From Oligoflexales bacterium (GTDB taxonomy: Bacteria; Bdellovibrionota_B; Oligoflexia; Oligoflexales; RGVZ01): 54,426 nt of DNA. This document shows, piece after piece, positions 8,111-15,651 of this stretch. The first letter of the stretch is position 1. Each line of letters begins with the position of its first letter. The stretch lies in the NCBI GenBank assembly GCA_947479535.1, contig CANJZQ010000012.1, positions 1 to 54,426 of the forward strand, written 5' to 3'. Made by a program: the position numbers and the translations under genes. Under the pieces are notes generated by a model. That model was given only the letters and a program-made list of their open reading frames with translations. It was not told the origin of the DNA and searched no databases.

Positions 8111-9970
8111 TTGGGCAAAATCCAGCTTTTAGCGGATGACGTGATCAACAAGATCGCCGCCGGCGAAGTGGTCGAACGGCCTGCCAGCGTCGTCAAGGAA
8201 CTCGTTGAAAATGCTCTGGATGCTGGGGCCCGCAGCATCCAGGTCGAGATCGAGGATGGTGGTCGCAAGGCGATCGCAATCTCGGACGACGGCTATGGCA
8301 TGGACGAAGGGGACGCCCTTTTGGCCCTGCAGCGCCATGCCACCAGTAAAATAAAATCTGTCGACGACTTGTTTGTCGCATCAACGATGGGGTTTCGCGG
8401 CGAAGCCTTGGCCTCGATTGCATCGGTCTCGCGCCTGACCCTGACCACGCGGGAACGCAATGCAGGGTCGGCCACCCGGATTGAAATGAACGGGCCGGGA
8501 GGGCCTGTGATTCAGCGTGAGGTTTCGGCAGCCCCGGGAACCACGCTGGCGTGCCGGGATTTATTTTACAATGTCCCCGCGCGCCAAAAGTTTTTGAAGT
8601 CCACGGCTTCAGAACTTGGCGCAATCACAGATTTTTTTGACGCAGCGATTTTGTGCTGGCCGCACATTCGGCTGCGCCTTGTTCATAACAATAAAGAGGT
8701 GGTGGCATCGGCAGCGGTGACCACGGGTCCCGGGGAAGGTTCCGTCTGTGGCATCGGTGAAGCATCCTTGCGCGCCCGGGCGGCTGCAGTGTTTGGCGAA
8801 GAAGTCGCCAGCAAACTTATTTACATCAACGAAGCCGATTCCCATGCTGCCGTAGAGGGCTTGATTTCGCCTCCGGGACTGGAAAAGTCCAACGGCAAGT
8901 CGATGTTCACTTTTGTGAATCAGCGTTGGGTGAAGGACAAAACCCTGCGCTATGCAGTGCAACGTGGATATCACAGCCATCTCATGCGGGGGAAATATCC
9001 CGTGGTGGCGTTGCATGTGGTGGTCGATCCGTCGTTGGTTGATGTCAACGTTCATCCGGCGAAAACCGAAGTGCGCTTTCAATATGGATCAGAAGTCCAA
9101 GGAGTCATTTTCAAGGCCATCATGAAGGGCTTGCGCCGTGCGGATTGGGCGATGCCCGACAAGTCGGGGGACGGGGAGGAGGAGAAGGAGAAGAGAGGAT
9201 TCTTCGCTCCGCTCAGAATGACGGCAGAGCCCAGAATGACGGAGTCCGCGCCGCTCAGAATGACGGATGGCGCAGAGAAGAGAGGATTCTTCGCTCCGCT
9301 CAGAATGACGGCAGGGCCCAGAATGACGGCAGAGCCCAGAATGACGGAGGCTGCTCCGCTCAGAATGACGGCAGAGCCCAGAGTGGCGGAGTCGGCAAGT
9401 ATTCCGTGGGATACGATGAGTTATCTGGGCAGCGTGGGCCGCTGCTACCTGATGTTTACCGACGGCGAGCGTTTATTGGCCGTCGACCAACACGCCTGGC
9501 ACGAACGGATTATTTTTGAACGGCTGAACCGGGACCGGTCCCTGCTGCATCAATCCCAGACCCTGATGATTCCAGAGAGCGTTGATTTGACGGCAGACCA
9601 GCGCGATCGCCTCCGTGCCGGCTCCGAAATTCTGGCTGCCAACGGTTTCAATTTGGATTTTATCGATGACACGACCGTCGAGGTGAAGGGAATTCCGACA
9701 ATCTTGGCCCATCGTGATCCGCAAGAGATGCTCGGGGCGATTGCCGATTCTGGTTTTGCCGGGAATCCAACGGCTGATCTGGCGCAAAACCTGCTGGCAA
9801 CCTATGCCTGCCACAGCGCGGTGCGTGCGGGCGAAGACCTTGGCCCCGATGAATTGCGTCGCCTCATGCGCGAAGCCTCTGAAGTCGATTTCCAACACAA
9901 CTGCCCTCACGGCCGTCGTGTTTTCCGGTGGTGGGAAACATCGCAGATTGCTGGCTGGTTCGATCGATGA
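8111..9970 (+). CDS. mutL: DNA mismatch repair protein MutL with repeat-derived linker
   Basis: This mismatch-repair ATPase/nickase (619 aa) couples MutS recognition to strand excision. The N-terminal GHKL ATPase has the ENALDAG (33-39) and GFRGEAL (94-100) motifs. The C-terminal dimerisation/endonuclease domain has DQHAxxExxxxE (459-470), an ACHSAVR segment, CPHGR (598-602) and a final FDR, so it belongs to the endonuclease-active type used by bacteria without MutH. The start is TTG at 8111, with GGAGG at 8101-8105. Residues about 361-429, between the two domains, are encoded by copies of the window's dispersed hairpin repeat, giving a PLRMTAEPRMTE-like tandem. The stop overlaps the miaA start by four bases. 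Confidence 0.96.
   Translation: MGKIQLLADDVINKIAAGEVVERPASVVKELVENALDAGARSIQVEIEDGGRKAIAISDDGYGMDEGDALLALQRHATSKIKSVDDLFVASTMGFRGEALASIASVSRLTLTTRERNAGSATRIEMNGPGGPVIQREVSAAPGTTLACRDLFYNVPARQKFLKSTASELGAITDFFDAAILCWPHIRLRLVHNNKEVVASAAVTTGPGEGSVCGIGEASLRARAAAVFGEEVASKLIYINEADSHAAVEGLISPPGLEKSNGKSMFTFVNQRWVKDKTLRYAVQRGYHSHLMRGKYPVVALHVVVDPSLVDVNVHPAKTEVRFQYGSEVQGVIFKAIMKGLRRADWAMPDKSGDGEEEKEKRGFFAPLRMTAEPRMTESAPLRMTDGAEKRGFFAPLRMTAGPRMTAEPRMTEAAPLRMTAEPRVAESASIPWDTMSYLGSVGRCYLMFTDGERLLAVDQHAWHERIIFERLNRDRSLLHQSQTLMIPESVDLTADQRDRLRAGSEILAANGFNLDFIDDTTVEVKGIPTILAHRDPQEMLGAIADSGFAGNPTADLAQNLLATYACHSAVRAGEDLGPDELRRLMREASEVDFQHNCPHGRRVFRWWETSQIAGWFDR
9192..9395 (-). repeat. Dispersed repeat copies inside mutL
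   Basis: Two full inverted units (about 9192-9224 and 9276-9311) and at least five truncated CAGAATGACGG units form a tandem block. Relative to the copies at 131 and 52531 they are in reverse orientation, and in the mutL frame they contain no stop codon. The full units keep the ATTCT/AGAAT outer stem of the repeat hairpin. The block is in frame and lies in the flexible linker between MutL domains. Confidence 0.85.
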
Positions 9971-10926
9971 TGAGGATCGCCGTCACCGGAGCCACCGCCA
10001 GCGGCAAGAGCGATTTCGCCCTGCAGTTGGCCAGGTGCTTGCGTGATAAAAGGGGAATGAAAGCCGAGATCGTCAGTTGCGATTCGGTTCAGGTATATCG
10101 CGGGTTTGATATCGGCGCTGCAAAGCCGGTTTCCGCAGAAATGGCCGAGTTTCCACACCATATGATTGATATCGTGACCTGGCGTGACGAGTTCGATGCC
10201 GGCAGGTATGCGACCTTGGCGCGGGATGTCGTGTCGCAAATCCAAGCCCGGGGTGCCCTGCCGATCATCGTTGGTGGAACGGGGCTGTACTTGCGGGCCT
10301 TTTTTGGTCAGGGTTTCTCGGACAATTTGCCGAAAGACGGCGCACTGCGCGAGGAACTCGACAGCATTGCCACGGACACCCTTTTCTCTGAACTTAAGAG
10401 GCTTGATCCGGTTCGGGCCGCCCAACTGCATGCCAACGACCGGGTGCGGATCCTGCGGGCGGTGGAACTCTGCCGGCTGACGGCTGGGCCCGCTTCCAGT
10501 CACCTGAAGGATCATGGCCAAGTCACCAGCCGAAAAACCCCAGAACGGGAACAGACCCATCTGATCTTTTTGAATCCCGAGCGGGCGATTCTCCACGAGC
10601 GGATCGCAAACCGCGTCAGAACCATGCTGGCGAAAGGTCTGGTGCAGGAAGTTCGCGGCCTTTTGTCGGGTGGCTGTCCACCGGACGCAAAACCAATGCA
10701 AGCCATTGGCTATCGCGAGGTTGTTGCCGCGCTTGCTGCCCTTCCTGGCTCTGCGGGTGACCTCGCCACGGTCGACCTTGAGGCCATGGCAGAACTGATC
10801 ACGATCGCAACCCGCCAATACGCGAAGAGGCAGACAACGTGGTTCAAAGGCGCTGCCCCGGACCAGACGGTCGGCTCGTTTGATGATTACAAGTCCGTGA
10901 TTGCAGGCCTTTGCGCCTTGCGTTAA
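9967..10926 (+). CDS. miaA: tRNA dimethylallyltransferase
   Basis: The product transfers dimethylallyl from DMAPP to A37 of tRNAs reading codons that start with U. The protein is 319 aa. The P-loop GATASGKS is at 8-15; DSVQVY, an IGAAKP segment, GGTGLYL and QAIGYRE follow in the family order, and the length is normal. The ATG at 9967 (a second ATG follows immediately) overlaps the mutL stop as ATGA, indicating translational coupling; a mutL-miaA pair is common in Gram-negative bacteria. A 33-base gap separates it from the next operon. Confidence 0.96.
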   Translation: MMRIAVTGATASGKSDFALQLARCLRDKRGMKAEIVSCDSVQVYRGFDIGAAKPVSAEMAEFPHHMIDIVTWRDEFDAGRYATLARDVVSQIQARGALPIIVGGTGLYLRAFFGQGFSDNLPKDGALREELDSIATDTLFSELKRLDPVRAAQLHANDRVRILRAVELCRLTAGPASSHLKDHGQVTSRKTPEREQTHLIFLNPERAILHERIANRVRTMLAKGLVQEVRGLLSGGCPPDAKPMQAIGYREVVAALAALPGSAGDLATVDLEAMAELITIATRQYAKRQTTWFKGAAPDQTVGSFDDYKSVIAGLCALR

Positions 10927-10959
10927 GACATCAGCAGCGGCATCAGACGGGAGCCTGCC

Positions 10960-11352
10960 ATGCAAACTTTCTGGAACACCTTCTCAGTTAAAAATTTTTT
11001 CGGAATCGCGATCGCAGTTTCCGTTTTTTTAACCCTTTCCGGTGTCTCTTCTGCAGCCACAGTGACTGCGGTTAGCCAGGGTGGTGACAGCCTGACGTTG
11101 ACTTTTGAAGACGACGTCATCTTGACATCGACGACCGAGGCTATTTTTTGCAACAGCCGTCAGGCGATGGTCATGAAGGCCGAGTTGTGGATGCCGTCCA
11201 TGGGACACGGCAGTTCGCCCGTGTCGCTTTTTCCCCAAGGCAGCGGTTGTACAGCAATCCGTAACATGAATTTCATGATGCGTGGCAACTGGGAGTTGCG
11301 GTTGTGGCTGAATAACAATGACAGCGGTACCTTCGCGTTCCAGGTCCGCTGA
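10960..11352 (+). CDS. Exported YtkA/FixH-like protein, methionine-rich
   Basis: This 130-residue protein has a Sec signal peptide (cleavage likely near SSA-A, residue 32). The mature part shows the YtkA-like beta-sandwich pattern: a polar strand, then WMPSMGHGSS (78-86), then NMNFMMRGNW (102-111) and a final WEL.LWL strand. Methionines 70, 72, 78, 81, 103, 106 and 107 plus His83 cluster around the conserved positions. Two cysteines (64 and 97) could form a disulfide. Related domains occur in copper-handling and FixH-type proteins, so soft-metal binding is plausible but not shown. GGGAG precedes the ATG. It is the first gene of an overlapping chain reaching to 14136. Confidence 0.75.
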   Translation: MQTFWNTFSVKNFFGIAIAVSVFLTLSGVSSAATVTAVSQGGDSLTLTFEDDVILTSTTEAIFCNSRQAMVMKAELWMPSMGHGSSPVSLFPQGSGCTAIRNMNFMMRGNWELRLWLNNNDSGTFAFQVR

Positions 11353-11353
11353 G

Positions 11354-11848
11354 ATGGCTGTTATGCCTGGCATCAAGGCTTCCTCTTGTTTTTTTCTACT
11401 CCTCCCTTTGTTCATCACAGCGCTCATCACGCCGCTCATCACATCTTGCGGCAAGCCTTCTGCTGCCGGGCGAAATTCGTCGGATGCCATTGAACATCCG
11501 GGCGCTTGGCTCACCACCAATGGCAGTTATGAAGTCGATCTTTCGTGGGAATCCGGCCCTCAAACCGGAATGAATAATGTCGCGCGACTGACCGTCATAC
11601 CGCGTGGTGACGCAACGGTTCCCCTTCAGAAGATTACAGTGACTCCCTGGATGACGGTCCATGGACACGGGTCTGGGAATGTCCAGCCTGTCGTGGAAAG
11701 CGTGCTGGATCCGGCTGCTGGAATTTACCGCGTCAGTAATATTTTCTTCGTCATGTCAGGGCCGTGGGATCTCAAAATTGAGTTATCGAACGGGAGCGGT
11801 AGCGTGAGCGATTCTGTTACGGTTCCAGTGGAAGTTCCCGGCGCATGA
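11354..11848 (+). CDS. YtkA-like lipoprotein
   Basis: This 164-residue lipoprotein begins at ATG 11354, one base after the stop of the previous gene, so translation is likely coupled. The lipobox ITSC places the lipidated cysteine at 32. The mature domain repeats the pattern of its neighbour: WMTVHGHGSGNV and then YRVSNIFFVMSGPWDLKIEL. The metal-type residues here are mainly histidines rather than methionines. The pair probably arose by duplication followed by divergence, with one form soluble and one membrane-anchored. The substrate is unknown. Its stop overlaps the next start as ATGA. Confidence 0.75.
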   Translation: MAVMPGIKASSCFFLLLPLFITALITPLITSCGKPSAAGRNSSDAIEHPGAWLTTNGSYEVDLSWESGPQTGMNNVARLTVIPRGDATVPLQKITVTPWMTVHGHGSGNVQPVVESVLDPAAGIYRVSNIFFVMSGPWDLKIELSNGSGSVSDSVTVPVEVPGA

Positions 11849-12804
11849 CCCTGCTTCGAATTAAATGCGCGGCCGCTTTGATCTCGATGTCCGCCATTTT
11901 TTTTATTTCGAATGGCAAATCCTATGCCTGCGCTTCCTGTGGCAGCGGCGGTGATGAACCGCTGGTGCTGTTTCCTGCCGAGGCACTAAAAATCCACGGA
12001 AATATTTCTGTAACGCCTCAACTTGCATCGACTGGACCGGATGGTTCGACACTGCGATCGGCTGGTCCTGATCGTCGCATCACGTCTACTTTTGCTGCAG
12101 GGCTTGCGATGTCGCCCCGCGGCTTTCTAACGATTTCACAAAGCCTTGTGACGAACTCACGCATCGCTTCATCCGAAACGGCAGCGGCGCCGGCCAAGCA
12201 AACCGAAAGTGGCTTGGGGGACCCCTTGGTGTCCGGGCGGTACACGCTTGTGATGCCGAACCTCTCGCGTCCCCTGATGCCGCAGGTTCAAGTTCTTGCC
12301 GGATATCGCCCCGCCATGGGCAGATCGATCCACGATTCCTCGGATGCCCATCTGTTGGATGTTTTTGGCAGCGGTTTCGACGAGATTCGGATTGGAACCG
12401 ATTTATGGCTGGGTATGCTCGCGGTGAAGCCTGGCCTTGCTGTGGCTGTGACGGAGTCTGTCGCGACCCGTCACAACAACAGGCTTTTGAAGCCAGGAAC
12501 TCTTGTCCGTACAACAGGTTCTCTGTCAGGTGCGGTTTCCGCTGGTGATTTTGGAATCGTGGCTCAACCGGTTAAACTGTCAGCAGGTGTCACGGCCGAT
12601 CGTCGCGCCCAAGCCACAGCAGACCATGAAACGGTTCAGGATTCGGAACAGTCAGTGAACGGTGTTTTTCTTTCTGCTGATTTTCCAGCTTTTGAATCTG
12701 ACAGCATTAAGTTGACGCTGGCCCGTCAGGGCGCATTCGGGATTGTAAAAAATTCAGTCGCGTCGACAAATTGGACGATGGCATGGGCGAGAGTTCTTCG
12801 ATGA
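11845..12804 (+). CDS. Probable outer-membrane protein with mature N-terminal CxxC
   Basis: This 319-residue exported protein has a signal peptide ending near SYA (28), so the mature chain would begin with CASCGSGGDEP (CxxC at 29/32). It is not a lipobox, since S/Y occupy the -3/-2 positions. The rest alternates short polar and hydrophobic strands with Gly/Ser/Thr richness (for example LQVLAGYRP and the closing strand NWTMAWARVL), as expected for a beta-barrel of the transporter-like outer-membrane type. I do not recognise a named family. Its position between two YtkA-like proteins and a thioredoxin-like protein suggests a joint role in handling a metal or redox partner at the cell surface. 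Confidence 0.65.
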   Translation: MTLLRIKCAAALISMSAIFFISNGKSYACASCGSGGDEPLVLFPAEALKIHGNISVTPQLASTGPDGSTLRSAGPDRRITSTFAAGLAMSPRGFLTISQSLVTNSRIASSETAAAPAKQTESGLGDPLVSGRYTLVMPNLSRPLMPQVQVLAGYRPAMGRSIHDSSDAHLLDVFGSGFDEIRIGTDLWLGMLAVKPGLAVAVTESVATRHNNRLLKPGTLVRTTGSLSGAVSAGDFGIVAQPVKLSAGVTADRRAQATADHETVQDSEQSVNGVFLSADFPAFESDSIKLTLARQGAFGIVKNSVASTNWTMAWARVLR

Positions 12805-13223
12805 TTTTGATGGCAGCGAAGCAGATCATGATGCGAAACATTTTTTTTACGTTACGGCCCCGTGGGCTATCGATGTCGATATCACTGTCCATGGCCGTTG
12901 TTGTCTGTCCTGAAATCACGCCGCAAAATATGGATGCGTTGCTCGCAACGAAAAAAAATCCAGTCACCGTAAAGTTTTTTGCCAGCTGGTGTGGCAGTTG
13001 CAAAGACGATCTGGAGTCGATGCGGGGCAAATCCCAGGAACCAAATCTAATTCTACTGTCCGCTTTTGATGATGAGACGGCAGCGGTTGCGACCTTGAAT
13101 CATTTTGGAGTGGATCAGGCCTGTTTCAAAGGCGATGCGATCGCCCGGAAATTGGGAGTTCGTCACCTGCCAAGATCGTTCGTGAGCAAAGATGGCCATC
13201 TTGTTTCGGGCGACTTGAAATGA
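12801..13223 (+). CDS. Thioredoxin-like protein with WCGSC site
   Basis: This 140-residue protein starts at ATG 12801, overlapping the previous stop as ATGA. A hydrophobic N-terminal segment (about 12-36) is likely a signal peptide or anchor. The thioredoxin fold follows, with WCGSC (C64/C67) after a VKFF strand, and LPRSF carries the cis-proline (124) that completes the active site. Residues 36 and 108 are additional cysteines. It resembles small TlpA/ResA-like periplasmic thiol-disulfide proteins and could reduce or oxidise the CxxC of the neighbouring outer-membrane protein. The stop overlaps the thioesterase start by four bases. Confidence 0.8.
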   Translation: MILMAAKQIMMRNIFFTLRPRGLSMSISLSMAVVVCPEITPQNMDALLATKKNPVTVKFFASWCGSCKDDLESMRGKSQEPNLILLSAFDDETAAVATLNHFGVDQACFKGDAIARKLGVRHLPRSFVSKDGHLVSGDLK

Positions 13224-13705
13224 CCAGGGACGCGCAAGTCCGCCAAAGCCGGATTTATTTTGAGCGTTTTGAGATTCCCTTTGATGATATCGATGCCGGC
13301 GGTGTCCTGTACAACGCCCATTACCTGAAATACTGCGACCGTGCCCGTAATTCGATTTTCGTAAAGTCCGGTTGGACGTGGGACCGCATGGTGGCCAATC
13401 GCTGTGTGTTGGCTGTTGTCAGTGTGGAGGCGGAATACCGTCGTGCCGTTCGCCAGGGAGCGGTATGGATAGCGACACAATTTTCGTCCGACTCGGATCG
13501 TCTGCTCTTTTCGTCTCACGCTTTTTTGCCTGGCGAGCTCACTGAAAGCGATGCACATACCCAGACCCTCGCAAATAAATTCCCTCTCGAAAAAATGCGG
13601 GGCGTCCATTTTCGGGCGAAATTTAAACTGATTCCGGTGGCGGTTGGTGATTTTGTTCCGGGAAGTTTGGATTCCGTGTTTGCAGATGCTATTTTTGAGA
13701 AATGA
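13220..13705 (+). CDS. YbgC-type acyl-CoA thioesterase
   Basis: This hotdog-fold thioesterase (161 aa) hydrolyses acyl-CoA or acyl-ACP thioesters in the cytoplasm. The signature DIDAGGVLYNAHYLKYCDRAR (about 23-43) contains the catalytic aspartate and the central helix of the 4HBT/YbgC type. Length and motif order fit. It overlaps both neighbours by four bases and so belongs to the same transcription unit as the YtkA genes, although its chemistry is unrelated to theirs. The substrate cannot be read from the sequence. Confidence 0.85.
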   Translation: MTRDAQVRQSRIYFERFEIPFDDIDAGGVLYNAHYLKYCDRARNSIFVKSGWTWDRMVANRCVLAVVSVEAEYRRAVRQGAVWIATQFSSDSDRLLFSSHAFLPGELTESDAHTQTLANKFPLEKMRGVHFRAKFKLIPVAVGDFVPGSLDSVFADAIFEK

Positions 13706-14136
13706 TCCGGCACAAAAATAACGCGTCCTGCCACCGTGGCTTCTCCCTGATTGAGGTCCTGGTTGCCATTGGCTTGATGGGAATTTTGGCACTTGGTATT
13801 GCCGAGATTTTTCGCCAGCAGATTTTTGTGCAGGATAAAGTCCGCGACCGCGGCGCATTGGAAGACATGCGAAATGTTGTCCGGTCTGTCGTCAATTGCC
13901 AACTGTCATGCGCGTTGAATGTGGCCCGTATTCCGGCCAATCAAGCCCGTTGGGCTTTGACCGCCACTTGTGACGACAAGGGTCTTAAAGTCACGGTTAC
14001 CGATTCAAAGGGGAAGGCTCCCAAGAATCCGGGAAACCTGTTTATCGTCAACGAAGGGTACATCTGCCTCTATTTGCCAGAGGCGATCCCTGATGTTCCG
14101 GAAGCTTTGGCTATCCCAGACGGCGTGCCTGAATGA
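13702..14136 (+). CDS. Type IV prepilin-like protein (pseudopilin)
   Basis: This 144-residue protein carries a class III signal: a short positive leader ending at glycine 13, then FSLIEVLVAIGLMG with Glu at +5, the motif cleaved and methylated by PilD-type peptidase. The C-terminal globular region has four cysteines (residues 57, 61, 90 and 115), allowing two disulfides. It could be a minor pilin or a type II secretion pseudopilin; no other pilus gene is nearby. It starts by a four-base overlap with the thioesterase and its last 26 bases overlap the convergent ubiE gene. Confidence 0.8.
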   Translation: MIRHKNNASCHRGFSLIEVLVAIGLMGILALGIAEIFRQQIFVQDKVRDRGALEDMRNVVRSVVNCQLSCALNVARIPANQARWALTATCDDKGLKVTVTDSKGKAPKNPGNLFIVNEGYICLYLPEAIPDVPEALAIPDGVPE

Positions 14137-14884
14137 TCTTGCATCCGCCAAACAGGAAACTGATTTCCTGATTCACGAGGAAGCCAGACCGGTAGAGTGC
14201 TCCGCGCAACTGGTTCGGGTTGTAAAAGGCTTGTACGCTGCGTGGCAGGTAAGTATAGGCCGCCCGGTCGCTGAACAATCCGGCGATCAAAGGCAGTATG
14301 TGGTGGAAGTAAAGGTCGAAGGCTTTTGCCATCAGGTTGGAACGCGGTTTGAAGAACTCCATGATCAGGAGAGTGCCTTTCGGCTTCAAGACCCGGCTGA
14401 ATTCTTTCAGGGCTGCTTCCTTGTCGACCACGTTGCGCAAGCCGAATGAAATGGTGACGCAGTCAAACGATCCGTCGGGGAAATCCAACTTCTCGGCACT
14501 CATCTGGCTAAAATTGACCTTGGCGTCCAGATTGCGTTCGCCGGCCTTGGCCCCAGCAAGGGTCAGCATTTCGCCTGAAATGTCCACGCCGGTGAAGTTT
14601 GTGTACTCCGTGCGTCGTGACATGGCAGTAAAAACGACATCACCAGTCCCGGTGGCCACGTCCAGCAGGGCACCAGCAGGCTTGTAGGGAACGAGTGAGA
14701 CGAGGTGGTTCCGCCAGCGGTGGTCCTGCTTCAGGCTCAACAGTGCGTTGAGAAAATCATAGCGCGGGGCAACCCGGTCGAACATGGCTGCAATCTGGCC
14801 TTCATCTGCCGGGCGGGCCGGCAGGTCGCCTGTCTCTTTTCGAGCGCTGTCGATGCGGTTGTGGATCGAAATTTCGTTGGCCAT
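14111..14884 (-). CDS. ubiE: Demethylmenaquinone/demethoxyubiquinol C-methyltransferase
   Basis: This SAM-dependent methyltransferase (257 aa) performs the final or late C-methylation of menaquinone and/or ubiquinone. The family hallmarks MFDRVAPRYDFLN (34-46), the SAM-binding DVATGTGD (75-82) and SFGLRNV are present, and the length is normal. No other quinone gene is adjacent, so ubiE versus menG (one or both quinones) is undecided. Its 3' end overlaps the convergent prepilin gene by 26 bases. The start has only a weak Shine-Dalgarno. The 109 bases downstream of its start separate it from the next minus-strand gene and hold no clear signal. Confidence 0.94.
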   Translation of the reverse strand: MANEISIHNRIDSARKETGDLPARPADEGQIAAMFDRVAPRYDFLNALLSLKQDHRWRNHLVSLVPYKPAGALLDVATGTGDVVFTAMSRRTEYTNFTGVDISGEMLTLAGAKAGERNLDAKVNFSQMSAEKLDFPDGSFDCVTISFGLRNVVDKEAALKEFSRVLKPKGTLLIMEFFKPRSNLMAKAFDLYFHHILPLIAGLFSDRAAYTYLPRSVQAFYNPNQLRGALYRSGFLVNQEISFLFGGCKIIQARRLG

Positions 14885-14993
14885 TTGCGTCGGTTGTCCA
14901 GGTCGGGATCAAGGCTGTTTACGACAAAAAATCCGGATACTTCACCTGTTTAAGGGAAATACCCGGATCGGGCAACCAAGATATGATGGCGGG

Positions 14994-15647
14994 TCAGAAG
15001 CCGACGTTGACACCCACGGACACGCTATTTGAATTCCAAGCCTTGGAGTCGCCAGCACTGGCGATTTTAACGCCTGATACCGTGACTTCATCCGTCTTGA
15101 TTTTCTCAGTTCCCATCCCGACTTCCAGCACGGCGCTGACGAGGGGCAGGATGCCGTATTGGGCGCCGACGGTCAGATGGGTGCCAGTCAGGCTCATCGT
15201 TTGTTTGCCAGCGGTGACGACGCCGTCTCCGGACCAATCCGCGTTGGCTTCAACCAGCATTTTGCCAGCCACGACATAACTGAACTTCGCGTATGGCGTG
15301 ATGATTGGAACCATCGGTACCCAGGCTTTTACATCAAGGGTCAGCTCAGACCCCGTGGTTTTGGTGGCTCCAAAATCGTCTTTGTTCCAGTTCTGGACGG
15401 TCATGGTGGCACCGGCAGCCACCGGCACGAGTGGGATCGGGTCGATCGAGGCGCTGGCCGCATATTCATCAGCGCCGTATTTTTTGCTGGTGCCTTCAAA
15501 CGAGCTGGTCGCGGACCGCTTGCCCACACCCACTTGAGCATTGACCATGGCCAGTGCCGGGGTTTGGATCAAAATTGCGACCGACAAGCCCGCCGTGGCG
15601 ATACCCGTTGCGATCAAGTTGCGCTGGTTAAAATAATTGGTTTTCAT
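14994..15647 (-). CDS. Small predicted outer-membrane protein
   Basis: This 217-residue exported protein has a signal peptide (hydrophobic 12-28, cleavage after ALA). The mature part is Gly/Ala/Thr/Val-rich with alternating strand patterns and ends in VSVGVNVGF, a C-terminal aromatic strand typical of beta-barrels. ATG 15647 is selected because GGAGG lies nine bases upstream; extension to 15746 would enter the upstream CobU-like gene. It has no known family assignment. It follows the CobU-like gene, whose stop is at 15652. Confidence 0.65.
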   Translation of the reverse strand: MKTNYFNQRNLIATGIATAGLSVAILIQTPALAMVNAQVGVGKRSATSSFEGTSKKYGADEYAASASIDPIPLVPVAAGATMTVQNWNKDDFGATKTTGSELTLDVKAWVPMVPIITPYAKFSYVVAGKMLVEANADWSGDGVVTAGKQTMSLTGTHLTVGAQYGILPLVSAVLEVGMGTEKIKTDEVTVSGVKIASAGDSKAWNSNSVSVGVNVGF

Positions 15648-15651
15648 AATT

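Noticed and set aside
9145-9519. An alternative plus-strand frame through the mutL repeats
   Set aside because: It arises because the repeat is free of stops in this orientation. It overlaps mutL, lacks a ribosome-binding site and has no domain.
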